Source: UBA11606 sp049437325
GTDB lineage: Bacteria; Actinomycetota; Acidimicrobiia; Acidimicrobiales; Aldehydirespiratoraceae
NCBI GenBank assembly: GCA_049437325.1
Contig: JBMTIM010000012.1
Coordinates: 1 to 57,936, forward strand
DNA length: 57,936 nucleotides
Direction: 5' to 3'
A program made the translations under genes and the position numbers. The notes under the pieces were generated by a model that was not told the DNA's origin, did no database searches, and worked only from the letters and a program-made list of their open reading frames with translations. The stretch's first letter is position 1. Every line of letters starts with the position of its first letter. Below, in pieces: positions 34,140 through 44,182 of the stretch.

Positions 34140-37100
34140 CAAGTTCCGCCACCACCATGGCGAGTGCTCCCCAGCCGAGCAGATGGGCCTTCCCCCACAG
34201 GCCGGGCCAGGCGCCGTCGTGGGGACCTCCGTAGCGGGCCTGGAGGACGACGACGTAGGCGCTCATCAGGCCGATGCAGGTCAGGGCAAGTACGCCGGGC
34301 AACCACCGAGCGTGCCGGCGCAGCGAACAGGCGAGAAGGACTGCAAGTCCCGCGAGCAGGCCGATCCACCAACGTGACACCGCTGCAGTGACCATCATCG
34401 TCGCAAGAGCGATCACGACTCGATCTCGTCGAGACCGATCGATGCCGAGCTGCGGGCCGAGTGCCGGCTGTGCCACGGGCGCCGAAACGGCGCTGCCGGG
34501 CCGACGCCAGGCGAGGGTGACCAGAGCCAGGGTGGCGAGAATGCTCACTACGAAGCCTCGACGAACGAGTCGGTTCGGAACCCACTCGAGCGAGATCGTT
34601 CCATCGGGTCCCGTGAGTGCTGGGTCGACATACCAGCCGTTGGCGAAGCCGTCGACGAGCGACGACTCGCCGAGGTCGAGACCGCCGGCGGCCGTTGCAC
34701 GCCAGCCAGACCCGTGCGATTCGCCGAGTACGAGCCAGAACGGTTCGGTCGCACCGGCGAAGTCCACGGTTGCGGTTCCCCGTCCGTGCTCGACAACCTC
34801 CATCGAGGGCACCTCGGCCGAGCCGATCGTCGCCGGACGCTGCCGCAGGGTCAGGCGATCGATGTCGATCCCGTGCGCTCGCCCGGCGACGGTCTCCACC
34901 CGATGCACGCCTGCTGCAAGCACGCTCGTTTCGCAGCCTTCGATGGCGAAGCCGTCTTCGATGCCTCCCCTGGAGACGAGTCGAACCAAGATCGGTTCAC
35001 CATCGACCGTCATCAGATCGTTGCGGCACGGCGCACGTTCCGCGAGACGAACCGGGTTGGAGGTGATTCCGGGCACCCGCACTTCGGCGATCGCAACCGG
35101 CATGACCACTGCGGTCGCCGTGTACCAATTCGTCGTCTCCACCGTGCGTACATCAGCGATCGTCAGGCGGATCGACGACGTCGTGACCGGGTCGAGCGGA
35201 AGTCGTATCTCAACCGTGGCGTTCTCTTCGTGCGTGTCGGTGACGGCGGGTACGACAACCTGCTGGAGACCGCTGTCGGTGGCGACGTCGAGCACCGTTG
35301 GCACGGAATGCCGGCCGTCGGCGCGCACGACGACGTCGATGTGGTCGAGCGTGATCTCACGGCCGAACACGACGTCCACCCAGTGGCCGCGCTGCTCGCC
35401 GAATGGCGGCATCCAGGCAGTTGCGTCGTCGCCGTCGAGCACCATTGCTGCGCTCTGTGCAGCACCGCCGATCAGTCGATCAGAAGCCGATGCTGCGGGA
35501 ACGGCGTCGAGGCCGAGCGCACGGGCAAGCGCGGTGTCCGGGGCACGCCGACTCAGTCGGGCGAGACCCGAGAGTTCGAACTCGGTCTCGGCCGCCAGAG
35601 CGAACTCGCGTACGAGGCGTGTCTCCGGGTCGTCGCGAACCTCGGTCGCTCGCTCTCGGCTCATGACGACCGTCACGGTTGGGGATGCGCCGGCAGCAGC
35701 GACGCGTTCGGTGAGCGCCGAGGCCATCACGATGGTCTCGATCAACTGCGTGCCGTCGCCGAGATCGACCTCGGCGAATCCGACCGAGCTGAGGCCCTCG
35801 CTGGCCGACTCGATCCGAAACACGAGCGATTCGACGACATCCACCCCGAGCTGGAACATCTCTCCCGCCGCAGTACGGGACGCCGGTCCCAGGGTCCAGC
35901 GCTCGAACGGTGATCCGTTGACGGAGACATCGACATCGATGATGTGCCGGTTCGGATCGAGGATGAGCGGCTGGACGAGTCGCACGGTCGACGCAACCAC
36001 CGGTTGATCCCACTCGAGGGTGAGCATCTCACCCTGGGGTTCGCCGAAGGCTGCGACCCGCCACGCCGTTGTCGGGTCGCCATCGACGGCGTGATAGGCC
36101 CGGTCCTCGGCGTGATAGGAGATCACGTTGCCGTATGCCGTCGCTCGTGCCGAACCGCCTTCCTGCCGGGCGGTGGTGAACGACTCGATCGGTGCATCGG
36201 GGAACAGTTCGAGCCGGGCATCGGTCTGGTCGGCTCGCAGCCCATCACCGCCCACCTGCTCGGTGAACCCCCGGTTGTCCCGAATCGTCTTCCAGCGACG
36301 GGCCTCGACCCGATTCCCATCGGTGAGGACGATCTCGGCGCCCGCCTCGAGCGCCGCCGCCAGTTGCGCATCGCTGAGTGCGGCCTCGTAGAGGATGACT
36401 CGGTCCTCCCGAAGGGCTCCGGCGAGCGCCATATCGATCAACGACTCACCGTCACCGGCCACGATCACGGCGCCGGCTGCGGGCCGGACCCGCACCACGC
36501 CGAGCGGATCGTCGACGGCAAGGGCGGCGACCTGGGGGGGCGACGCAAGATCGGCGGGCAGGGCAAGTTCGACCTCGTCGACGAGCGGAAATGCGTTGCT
36601 CGCGACGTTGGGGGTCGACCCTCCGAACTCGGTGATCACGTCGAATCCCGAGGCACCCGAGAGCGCAGCCCAATAGGCGTCGGGGCGAGGCAGACGGTAG
36701 CGCTCGTACTCGAGGTCACCTTGAAAAACGACGTCACCGGCACCGAGCAACCGAGCGATCGGGGCGACCGCTTCGGGTTCGAACAGTCCCTCCTGCGCAC
36801 CCCGATCGAGGGCGATGAGCAGATCGGCTGATGCGGGCGGTCCGAATGCCACCAGCTCACGCACCGCCACAGGTCGATCGATCAGCCCCGGCAAGATGTG
36901 ATCGATGGTGTTGCCCCATCGGTGGGCCGAGAAGTCAGCCCCGGGAAGCACGATCACTCGACTCGTCTGGTCGCCGGTGTCGAGATGTTCGGCAGCCTCC
37001 TGCCATGCCGTCGGCAGGGTTTCGTCTCGGGCGAGTTCCGTACCGATGTACGAACCGGTCCACAGCGGCTGCATCGCCATCGCAGCGACGGCAAGTACCC

Positions 37101-38298
37101 CGACCGCGAGCTGGCCGCGTCGTCGTGACCTGTCGATCGAGTCGAGTACCACGGCGATCGAGGCCGCCCCGGCGAGCAAAAAGAGAGGGAGGGCTCGCGG
37201 TGAACTGCGCAGTGCGAGCGCAAGGCCGGTGTCGGCGACATCGTCGCGCACCAGTGACAGCACTCCGCCCGGCTGCTCCCAGGGATGAAACCCGACCGTG
37301 AGCACGAGGCCGACGACAGCGAGGAGCAAAAAGTAGGCCCGGTACCGCCACCGAGCGAGGAACAGCGCAGCCGCCATCACCGCTGCCATCGTGAAGCTCA
37401 CCGTCAACAGCCAGAGACTCTGGGTGTAGTTCTCTGCTGCCGTGACCCAGCTGCCGGTGCGGTCACCGCCGTAGAACACCCAATAACCAAGACCCCGCCA
37501 TGCCTCCGACAGCGATGAACCCGAGGCGACCACGTCGAGCGACTCGCTGAATTGGAGCACGTCGGCCCCGTGTCCGGATTGGACGACGAGCGCCACCGCC
37601 CACCACAGGCACGTGGCGAACAGTGAAAAGCCGAGTCGAAGTGCGGTGCCGACGGCCTCCTTGATGGTCACCTCGCGAAACACAACGACTGCGAAGGGAA
37701 ACCAGAGCACCACCGCGAGCCCGGCGTAGAGAAGCGAGGCGGCGTTGACGGAACCGACCGTCGTTCCGATCAGACCGATCATGAGCGGGTCACGCCAGCC
37801 TCCTCGGCGAAGCGCACGTACGCCGAGGGCCACCAGCCACGGCAGGGCCGCCCAGGGCAACACGAGCACGGAGATACGAGTTGCATAGGCCAACGGGTAG
37901 GGCGACAGCAGGTAGACGAAGCCCGCCACGAGCGCGGCACTGCGGCTCCACCCGAAGGTGCGGCCCAGGAAGACGACACCCAAGCCCGCCATCAGCAGGA
38001 TCGAGCCGATCCACAACCGCTGTGCGATCCAGTCCGGCGCCCCGATCGTCTCGAACAACCAGAACCAGGGCCCCATCGGCCAGAGGTACCCGACCGACTG
38101 ATGGGTGACCGTGCCCAGCGCCCAATCCGGATCCCACAGCGACGAGGACGCCGACAGCACCGCACCCGGATCGAGGTAGAGGTATTGCTTGGTGTCGGCG
38201 ACGACAAGGCCGCGGCGGGTCAGGAGGAGTGGAAGGTAGGCGACGAGCGTCAGCGCGACCGGCCCTGCCCAGCGGGCCACAACGGGCCGAGGGAGCAT
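34105..38298 (-). CDS. aftD: AftD-like alpha-(1->3)-arabinofuranosyltransferase (DUF3367), GT-C membrane enzyme
   Basis: 1397 residues from the ATG at 38298, almost the length of mycobacterial AftD. The N-terminus has about a dozen membrane segments, with ADTKQYLYLDPG, SLWDPDWALG and VGYLWPMGP in the first large loop, the same order as AftD. The periplasmic middle holds at least two discoidin-like carbohydrate modules (around 690-780 and 900-1000). Four or five more membrane helices end the protein. Family function: adding arabinofuranose branches from a decaprenyl donor. Whether this organism makes arabinogalactan is unknown, so the sugar may differ. It overlaps the GT4 stop by 1 nt. Confidence 0.75.
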   Translation of the reverse strand: MLPRPVVARWAGPVALTLVAYLPLLLTRRGLVVADTKQYLYLDPGAVLSASSSLWDPDWALGTVTHQSVGYLWPMGPWFWLFETIGAPDWIAQRLWIGSILLMAGLGVVFLGRTFGWSRSAALVAGFVYLLSPYPLAYATRISVLVLPWAALPWLVALGVRALRRGGWRDPLMIGLIGTTVGSVNAASLLYAGLAVVLWFPFAVVVFREVTIKEAVGTALRLGFSLFATCLWWAVALVVQSGHGADVLQFSESLDVVASGSSLSEAWRGLGYWVFYGGDRTGSWVTAAENYTQSLWLLTVSFTMAAVMAAALFLARWRYRAYFLLLAVVGLVLTVGFHPWEQPGGVLSLVRDDVADTGLALALRSSPRALPLFLLAGAASIAVVLDSIDRSRRRGQLAVGVLAVAAMAMQPLWTGSYIGTELARDETLPTAWQEAAEHLDTGDQTSRVIVLPGADFSAHRWGNTIDHILPGLIDRPVAVRELVAFGPPASADLLIALDRGAQEGLFEPEAVAPIARLLGAGDVVFQGDLEYERYRLPRPDAYWAALSGASGFDVITEFGGSTPNVASNAFPLVDEVELALPADLASPPQVAALAVDDPLGVVRVRPAAGAVIVAGDGESLIDMALAGALREDRVILYEAALSDAQLAAALEAGAEIVLTDGNRVEARRWKTIRDNRGFTEQVGGDGLRADQTDARLELFPDAPIESFTTARQEGGSARATAYGNVISYHAEDRAYHAVDGDPTTAWRVAAFGEPQGEMLTLEWDQPVVASTVRLVQPLILDPNRHIIDVDVSVNGSPFERWTLGPASRTAAGEMFQLGVDVVESLVFRIESASEGLSSVGFAEVDLGDGTQLIETIVMASALTERVAAAGASPTVTVVMSRERATEVRDDPETRLVREFALAAETEFELSGLARLSRRAPDTALARALGLDAVPAASASDRLIGGAAQSAAMVLDGDDATAWMPPFGEQRGHWVDVVFGREITLDHIDVVVRADGRHSVPTVLDVATDSGLQQVVVPAVTDTHEENATVEIRLPLDPVTTSSIRLTIADVRTVETTNWYTATAVVMPVAIAEVRVPGITSNPVRLAERAPCRNDLMTVDGEPILVRLVSRGGIEDGFAIEGCETSVLAAGVHRVETVAGRAHGIDIDRLTLRQRPATIGSAEVPSMEVVEHGRGTATVDFAGATEPFWLVLGESHGSGWRATAAGGLDLGESSLVDGFANGWYVDPALTGPDGTISLEWVPNRLVRRGFVVSILATLALVTLAWRRPGSAVSAPVAQPALGPQLGIDRSRRDRVVIALATMMVTAAVSRWWIGLLAGLAVLLACSLRRHARWLPGVLALTCIGLMSAYVVVLQARYGGPHDGAWPGLWGKAHLLGWGALAMVVAELVIELRDRLRVP

Positions 38299-39452
38299 CA
38301 GCTCCGCCGGCGCCGCGCGTCGTTCGTGAGCAGGCCGAGCAGGGTGGCAGCCGACGTGTCCCACGACAGCCGATCAGCAGCCTGAAGGGCCGCGGTCGAC
38401 GCCACCGACCACGCCTCGTCATCGGTCAGCAGATGAACGAGCCCCTCGGCGAGCCGGTCGTCGTCTGCGGCAAGGATGCCCGCACCGGGGGCGATGGCGT
38501 CACGATGACCCACGATGTCGGAAGCGACCGCCGGGGTGCCACAGGCGGCAGCCTCCGTGATCGTCATCCCCCAGCCCTCCGACGATGACGCAGCCACAAG
38601 GACACGAGCGGCCTGGTACTGCAGGATCAGCTCCTCGTCGGAGATCCGACCGACGAATTCGACCCGGTCCTCGACCCCGAGCTCCTGCGCAAGCGACTCG
38701 AGGCCGTTTCGCTCGGGGCCCGACCCGACGACAACGAGCCGAACCAGAGGAACGCGGTCACGGATCGTTGCGACCCGTCGCACGATGGTGTCGATTCGTT
38801 TGGCACTGGTGAGTCGAGCGACGGTGAGCACGATCGGCTCACGGAGCGCAGGTCCTTTTCCGAACGACGCAGCGATGCCGGGCGGCACCACGTTCACCTG
38901 GTCGGATCGCAGCACGGTGCTGGCCACGATCTCGCGCGCCGAACTCGACGACAGCGTCGCCACCGGACTCCCGCGATAAAAGCGCGGGGCCACCCGACGT
39001 TCCACGAAACTGCCGATGTGGGCAATCGGCGCTGGGTAGGTGGAGTGCCAGAGTTCGTGATGAAGGTGATGCAGCAGGGTCAGCCGCGGGCGCCGCCACC
39101 ACAGCGGCGACAGGACCGGCATCCCGTTCCAGACCTCGACGAGGGCATCGGCGCCGTGAAACCGTCGACCCACTCCGGCGAGCGCCGTTCGAGCGACACC
39201 GGTGTAGTAGCCACCTACCCGTTCGACGTGGTAGCCGCTTCGTTCACAGGTCCGAACGAGGCCGGGGCCGGCAACGGTGCGGAGATCGACTGCGAGCCCA
39301 GCATCCGCCCAGCGGCTGAGGATTTCGTGCAGGTGCAGTTCGGAGCCACCTGCCATCGGGTCCTCGAGATCGCGGTAGGCGACGACTTGGACACGCCGGA
39401 TTCCGGCGCAGTCGGCATCGGCGATGCGGCTCGGCAGGGATGGATCGGTCAC
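38298..39452 (-). CDS. Glycosyltransferase family 4
   Basis: 384 residues, GT-B fold, GTG start. AGGSELHLHEIL is the acceptor-side glycine loop, VGSGPERNGLESLAQELG and EFVGRISDEELILQYQAARVLV are the nucleotide-sugar side, and SSSEGWGMTITEAAACGTPAVASD is the conserved EX7E-type segment. It should transfer a hexose or similar sugar from a nucleotide donor in the cytoplasm. It is translationally coupled to the AftD-like gene, so the two probably build one glycan. It is divergent from the methyltransferase at 39530. Confidence 0.85.
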   Translation of the reverse strand: MTDPSLPSRIADADCAGIRRVQVVAYRDLEDPMAGGSELHLHEILSRWADAGLAVDLRTVAGPGLVRTCERSGYHVERVGGYYTGVARTALAGVGRRFHGADALVEVWNGMPVLSPLWWRRPRLTLLHHLHHELWHSTYPAPIAHIGSFVERRVAPRFYRGSPVATLSSSSAREIVASTVLRSDQVNVVPPGIAASFGKGPALREPIVLTVARLTSAKRIDTIVRRVATIRDRVPLVRLVVVGSGPERNGLESLAQELGVEDRVEFVGRISDEELILQYQAARVLVAASSSEGWGMTITEAAACGTPAVASDIVGHRDAIAPGAGILAADDDRLAEGLVHLLTDDEAWSVASTAALQAADRLSWDTSAATLLGLLTNDARRRRS

Positions 39453-39513
39453 AGCGGTGGGCCCCCGACGTCGGCAGTTCCCCCTTGGAAACGTCGACGA
39501 AGCTGAGCGAGCC

Positions 39514-39519
39514 TACACT
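39514..39519 (+). promoter_or_regulatory. -10 box upstream of methyltransferase
   Basis: TACACT ends 10 nt before the ATG at 39530. The same CTACACTTCG string precedes the GT-C gene at 42650, so the two may be co-regulated. Confidence 0.45.
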
Positions 39520-39529
39520 TCGCCAGCGA

Positions 39530-40306
39530 ATGGCATCTACAGGCGACGTCGCCACCTCCAGCTCTGCGTTGGTCGACCACCCCAACGGTCGCGGCATCGC
39601 TCGCCTGCGCACGATGTGGCAGCTCTTCCGTCGGGAGCGTGAGGATCCGGCTCCGTTCTACCGTGCACTGGCGGCCGAGTCGGCGGTCGACCTCGAGCAC
39701 CGGTACGGCCTCGACGGCACCCTGTTGCTCGATGCGGGGTGCGGGCCGGGCTGGTTCGTCGAGGCGCTGCGAACCGCAGGGGCGACAGTCGTCGGTCTCG
39801 ACGGCGACCCCGAGACGTTGACGTTCAACGATCCACCTCCGTCCGGACTGCTCCAGGGCGATGCCGGGCGACTTCCCTTCGCCGACGAGACGTTCGACGG
39901 TGTCTTTTGTTCGAACCTGCTCGAACACGCTCGTGACACCGGTGCGATCTTCGACGAGATGGCCCGCGTGCTGCAGCCCGGAGGCTGGGGGTACATGAGC
40001 TGGACGAACTGGTATTCCCCCCATGGAGGTCACGACATGTCGCCTTGGCATCTTCTCGGACCCGAGCGCGGTTCGCGTCTGTACGAGAAGCGCTTCGGCC
40101 CACCTCCCAAGAACCGGTACGGCGAGGGCCTCTTCGCCGTGCACATCGGGCCGACACTTCGACTGGTCCACGCCCACCCCGAGTTGCAGATCGAGTCGGT
40201 CGAGCCCCGCTACTGGCCGAAGCTGCGGTTCATCTGCTCCATTCCCGGGGTCCGAGAACTGCTGACCTGGAACTGCGTCATTCGCATGCGAAAGGTCACA
40301 CCGTGA
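39530..40306 (+). CDS. Class I SAM-dependent methyltransferase (Methyltransf_11 type)
   Basis: 258 residues from the ATG at 39530; the longer frame from 39440 starts before the promoter. LLLDAGCGPGWFVEAL is motif I, VVGLDGDPETL the ribose-binding acidic strand, and VFCSNLLEHARDTGAIFDEMARVLQPGGW motif II/III. The long C-terminal part with a WTNWYSPHGGHDMSPWH segment is seen in polysaccharide-locus methyltransferases. It shares a GTGA overlap with the next methyltransferase. Likely job: O-methylation of a sugar in the envelope glycan. Confidence 0.82.
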   Translation: MASTGDVATSSSALVDHPNGRGIARLRTMWQLFRREREDPAPFYRALAAESAVDLEHRYGLDGTLLLDAGCGPGWFVEALRTAGATVVGLDGDPETLTFNDPPPSGLLQGDAGRLPFADETFDGVFCSNLLEHARDTGAIFDEMARVLQPGGWGYMSWTNWYSPHGGHDMSPWHLLGPERGSRLYEKRFGPPPKNRYGEGLFAVHIGPTLRLVHAHPELQIESVEPRYWPKLRFICSIPGVRELLTWNCVIRMRKVTP

Positions 40307-41016
40307 CCGAGACCTTCGACGAGATCTGGTCCATCGCCGACCGGGCCGAGGGATGGTGCAGTGACGGCCAGGCCCGAGCCCTGTGGCGTCTGGCCGATGC
40401 GGTCGACCCACCCGGCACCGTTGTGGAGATCGGGAGTTACCGGGCTCGCTCGCTCATCGTGATCGCCGCCGCTGCGGCGGACGGGGTCGATGTCGTGGCG
40501 ATCGATCCCCACGGCGGCAACGATCGGGGCCCGCAACAGTGGACCGGCACGGTCGAAGAGGGCAACGAGGACAACGAACGGTTCTGGGCAAACCTGTCGG
40601 CGGCCGGCCTGACCGAGCGGGTGACCCACATCCGCTCCCGTTCCCAGGCCGCCCATGACGACGTCGGTGACATCGACTTCCTCTACATCGATGGTGCACA
40701 CGGCTTCCGTCCGGCCCGCGACGACCTCGTTCGCTGGGGGGCGAAGGTCACCGACGGCGGCACGATGGCGGTGCACGACTGCTTCTCGTCGGTCGGTGTC
40801 ACCCTCGCTCTGCTCACGACGACCTTCGTGTCCGGCCGATGGCGCTATCGCGGCCGCGAACGTTCGCTGGCATGGTTCGAACGGGCCGAACTCGGCCCAA
40901 CCGAACGAGTCACGAACGCGCTGCGTCAGGCTGCGTCGTTGCCGTGGTTCGCAACGAACCTGGTGCGCAAGGGCTTGATCGCAGCGAAGCTCAGCAAGGC
41001 CGATTGGCCGTACTGA
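40303..41016 (+). CDS. Class I SAM-dependent methyltransferase (Methyltransf_24/CmcI type)
   Basis: 237 residues from a GTG at 40303 that overlaps the previous stop (GTGA). GTVVEIGSYRARSLIVIA is the SAM loop, VVAIDPHGG the acidic strand, and DIDFLYIDGAHGFRPARDDLVRW the metal-site strand typical of the Mg-dependent sugar O-methyltransferase group. The order and coupling with the previous enzyme suggest two methylations of the same or adjacent sugar units. Confidence 0.8.
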   Translation: MTETFDEIWSIADRAEGWCSDGQARALWRLADAVDPPGTVVEIGSYRARSLIVIAAAAADGVDVVAIDPHGGNDRGPQQWTGTVEEGNEDNERFWANLSAAGLTERVTHIRSRSQAAHDDVGDIDFLYIDGAHGFRPARDDLVRWGAKVTDGGTMAVHDCFSSVGVTLALLTTTFVSGRWRYRGRERSLAWFERAELGPTERVTNALRQAASLPWFATNLVRKGLIAAKLSKADWPY

Positions 41017-41068
41017 ATCCTCGGGGAGCGGGCCGACCGTCGACGGCTGCACCGCATTCCCTGGCGCC

Positions 41069-42517
41069 TCACTCGGCGATCTCCTCGTGATAGTCGTCGT
41101 CGACGTTGACCGCCCAAAGGTCGTTGTCGGCGCCGTGCAGATTCTCGACCGCAAGCATCGCCGTCAGCATCGAGTGGTCCTGGTTGTTGTATCGGTGCAT
41201 GCCGTTGCGGCCCACGGGCTGCACCATCGGCACCTCCTCGGCAAGCCAGTTGCCGATCCGTTCGATGGCTGCGCCGTAGTCGGCGTCGTACACGGGGTAG
41301 GCCTTCGGCATCCGCACCACCCAACCCCCACCCATCTGTTCAGTGTCGGCGAGACCGAGATACTCGAGTTCACGGCGCGCCATCTCGATCAGATCGGCGT
41401 CCGCCTTCGTCCAGAGCCGATCCCCCTCCTGGACGAAGTACTCCAGGCCGAGGCAGGTGGTGCCGGGCTCGACCATGTCGGGTGACCACGCCCCGAAGTT
41501 CTGGACACGCCCGACCTCGACCGCCGGCTCGTGGATGTAGATCCAGTTGTCGGGGAAGGCTGCGTCCTCGGGGACCGTGATTGCAACGGTGAGGAAGTCG
41601 CGATGGGTGAGGGTCGAGGCGGCCTCGAGAACATCGGCCGGTGGTGCCGGTTCGAGTGCGTTCACGAGGTGACCGAGCGGCATCGACGAGATGACGCCGC
41701 CCGACGCCGGCATGGTCATCTCGCCCTCGGCAGTCCGCACGACGATCTCGGTGACCTTCCCGGCATCGTGGCGGATCACCTCGGCCGTGGCGTGCATCAC
41801 GATCGTGCCGCCCCGATCGGTGACCTGCTCGGCGGCGCGATCCCACATCATGCCGGGGCCCAGCCGTGGGTAGAGGAACTCCTCGATGAGGCTGGTGACA
41901 TCGGTCCGGCCACCACGCCGAGGCAGCAGGGCGTCGAGCACAGCTCGCCCCAGCGACAGGTTCTTGATGCGCTGGGCGGCCCAGTCGGCGGGCATCACCG
42001 AGGGATGGATGCCCCACACCTTCTGGGTGTAGCTCTCGAAGAAGATGGAGTAGAGCCGACGCCCGAAACGGGCTGACACGAAGCCCTCGAACGTGCTCTG
42101 GTCTTTGGGGGGCCGGATACGAGCCCACAGATACGAGCTGACGGCCCGGACCGCCTCAACGATGCCGAGGTTGCGGAGCGCGTTGGCCGCCTTGAGCGGG
42201 TAGTCGAAGAACTTCCGGTTGTAGAAGATGCGGCTCAGCCGTGAGCGGGTGAGGAAGTCGTCGTCGTCGAGGATCTTGTGCCAACGCTCCTTGACCGACG
42301 GCACCTTGGTGAAGAAGCGGTGACCGCCAATGTCGAAGCGCCACCCGTCGGCAACAACGGTACGGCTGATGCCACCGACGACCGAATCGGCCTCGAGCAC
42401 GGTGACCGTGCGACCCCGTTCGACGAGTTCGAGCGCAGCGGTGAGGCCGGCCGGGCCGGCACCGATGACGACGACCGGACCGGCACCCTGCGCGTACTCG
42501 CTCGGAGCCGAACTCAT
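41069..42517 (-). CDS. FAD-dependent oxidoreductase, UDP-galactopyranose-mutase/amine-oxidase-like
   Basis: 482 residues from the ATG at 42517; a GTG at 42526 is too close to the GGAG site. VVVIGAGPAGLTAALELVERG is the ADP-binding fold, VGGISRTVVADGWRFDIGGHRFF the FAD loop, and a long C-terminal GRNGMHRYNNQDHSMLTAML segment completes the flavin site. The FDIGGHRFF and RYNNQDHS motifs are seen in UDP-galactopyranose-mutase-like proteins of envelope loci. It could make a furanose sugar donor for the AftD-like enzyme, or act as a sugar or lipid desaturase. Confidence 0.75.
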   Translation of the reverse strand: MSSAPSEYAQGAGPVVVIGAGPAGLTAALELVERGRTVTVLEADSVVGGISRTVVADGWRFDIGGHRFFTKVPSVKERWHKILDDDDFLTRSRLSRIFYNRKFFDYPLKAANALRNLGIVEAVRAVSSYLWARIRPPKDQSTFEGFVSARFGRRLYSIFFESYTQKVWGIHPSVMPADWAAQRIKNLSLGRAVLDALLPRRGGRTDVTSLIEEFLYPRLGPGMMWDRAAEQVTDRGGTIVMHATAEVIRHDAGKVTEIVVRTAEGEMTMPASGGVISSMPLGHLVNALEPAPPADVLEAASTLTHRDFLTVAITVPEDAAFPDNWIYIHEPAVEVGRVQNFGAWSPDMVEPGTTCLGLEYFVQEGDRLWTKADADLIEMARRELEYLGLADTEQMGGGWVVRMPKAYPVYDADYGAAIERIGNWLAEEVPMVQPVGRNGMHRYNNQDHSMLTAMLAVENLHGADNDLWAVNVDDDYHEEIAE

Positions 42518-42634
42518 CGAAGCCACGCTCCACAGCAGCAGCGCACAACCGGACCATCGAGATGAAACCGCGGGTGATACACGTGCGAGGCCGCTCCTAC
42601 CGGTGCCTCCGAAAGAGGCCTGATCGGTGCAAGC

Positions 42635-42640
42635 TACACT
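42635..42640 (+). promoter_or_regulatory. -10 box upstream of the GT-C gene
   Basis: TACACT ends 9 nt before the ATG at 42650, within GCTACACTTCG, which is shared with the site at 39514. No ribosome site is seen. Confidence 0.45.
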
Positions 42641-42649
42641 TCGGCCTCC

Positions 42650-44182
42650 ATGAATGCGATGTCAGGAGCGGACCTGCGAGAGCGACTGCCGCTCGTCGTC
42701 ACTGCCATCGCAGTCGTCATCGGGGTCGCCCTCCGGTTCGTCCTTGCTGACACCCCGCTGTGGCTCGACGAGGCCCAGACCCTTGCCGTCATCGCCGATG
42801 GCTACGGCTCCATCGGTGCTCACCTCCGAGGCGACGGTCACCCTCCGCTTTACTACTGGCTGCTGCTCGCCTGGACCGATGTGATCGGCGACGGCGACAT
42901 CGCGGCCCGGTCTCTCTCGGCGGTGCTGGGGCTGGCGGCGCTTCCGTTGGTCGCCATCGCGGCGAAGCGACTGGGCGGCACGACCCTCGTCGGCCCCACC
43001 ATTGCACTCGCCGCGTCCTCACCATTCATGGTCCGGTATGCGACCGAGGTGCGTATGTACAGCCTGGTGATCGTGCTGTCGCTGGCGTGGTGGCTGCTGG
43101 GCCGTGATGCCTTGGAGCGGCCGACCGCTGGGCGCCTGGCCGGCGTTGCAATCACGACCGCAGCGCTGCTGCTCACCCACTATTGGGCAGCGTTCCTCGT
43201 CGCCGCCGGGTGTGTGCTGGTCGTACTCGTGCGCCGCAGTGAGCATCATCGGGCTGAGACTCGAAGCGTGGTCGTGGCCGGCCTGGTCGGTTCACTCGTC
43301 TTCGTCCCCTGGCTCCCGTCGTTGTTGACACAGGTTCGCCACACCGGGACGCCGTGGGCAGTGAATCGCAATCCGGTCTCGTCGTTCGTGACCGGTGTGT
43401 CGGAGTTCGCGGGAGGACGCGAGGCGGGGCACGCCATCGCCTTGTTCGGTGTCCTGGTGATCCTGCTCACCCTCGGACTGCTCGGCACCCGTCGTAACCG
43501 ATGGACGACCGACCTCGACCTTCGCCTCGTACCGGCGGTTCGACCGATGGCGCTGCTCGTCGGTCTCGCCATGGCTGGTGGACTTGGGACCGCAGCGATA
43601 CTCGGATCGGCATTTGCCGGCCGCTACTTCTCGATCGTCGTGGCCTTCGTCCTCGTGCTGGCGGGCCGCGGCGTCGCCCAGATCGGCGATGCCGTGATCC
43701 GGGCCGGTGTGCTGGCTGCCGCCGTCGGACTCGGCCTGCTCGGCTCACTCGATCAGGTCCGTGACGACCGCAGTCAAGGGCAGCAGATCGCCGAGGTCGT
43801 GGCCGAGAACGACCGAGGACCCGACATCGTCGTGGTGTGCCCCGACCAGCTCGGGCCGGCCATCGACCGCTACCTGCCCGACGACGTCGAGATCGTCGCC
43901 TACCCGACGCTCGAACCGGCCGGTCGAGTCGACTGGACCGACTACGAAGAACGCAACGCCGCGGCAGATCCAGCGGTCATCGCCGACATGATCGACACAC
44001 GGTGGCCCGATGCCCCTGTGTGGCTTGCGATCTTCGGCGGCTACCGCACGTTCGGCTACCAGTGTGAGCGGCTGGCGAACGAACTCGCCGCTCGGCGTGG
44101 TCCCTCCCCCACCGTGGTCGTCGCCAACGACGACGTCTTCGAGCCCATGAACCTCATTTCCTTCTCCGCTCCGATGTCGTGA
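42650..44182 (+). CDS. Polytopic GT-C glycosyltransferase (PMT/ArnT-like)
   Basis: 510 residues with roughly ten membrane segments. TPLWLDEAQTLAVI just after helix 1 holds the Asp-Glu pair of the GT-C first loop, and GDGHPPLYYWLL is the second typical loop motif. A soluble C-terminal part of about 130 residues (VVCPDQLGPAIDRYLPDDVE) is probably outside the membrane. It should transfer a sugar from a polyprenyl-phosphate donor. Its stop overlaps the next membrane protein start by 4 nt (GTGA). Confidence 0.78.
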   Translation: MNAMSGADLRERLPLVVTAIAVVIGVALRFVLADTPLWLDEAQTLAVIADGYGSIGAHLRGDGHPPLYYWLLLAWTDVIGDGDIAARSLSAVLGLAALPLVAIAAKRLGGTTLVGPTIALAASSPFMVRYATEVRMYSLVIVLSLAWWLLGRDALERPTAGRLAGVAITTAALLLTHYWAAFLVAAGCVLVVLVRRSEHHRAETRSVVVAGLVGSLVFVPWLPSLLTQVRHTGTPWAVNRNPVSSFVTGVSEFAGGREAGHAIALFGVLVILLTLGLLGTRRNRWTTDLDLRLVPAVRPMALLVGLAMAGGLGTAAILGSAFAGRYFSIVVAFVLVLAGRGVAQIGDAVIRAGVLAAAVGLGLLGSLDQVRDDRSQGQQIAEVVAENDRGPDIVVVCPDQLGPAIDRYLPDDVEIVAYPTLEPAGRVDWTDYEERNAAADPAVIADMIDTRWPDAPVWLAIFGGYRTFGYQCERLANELAARRGPSPTVVVANDDVFEPMNLISFSAPMS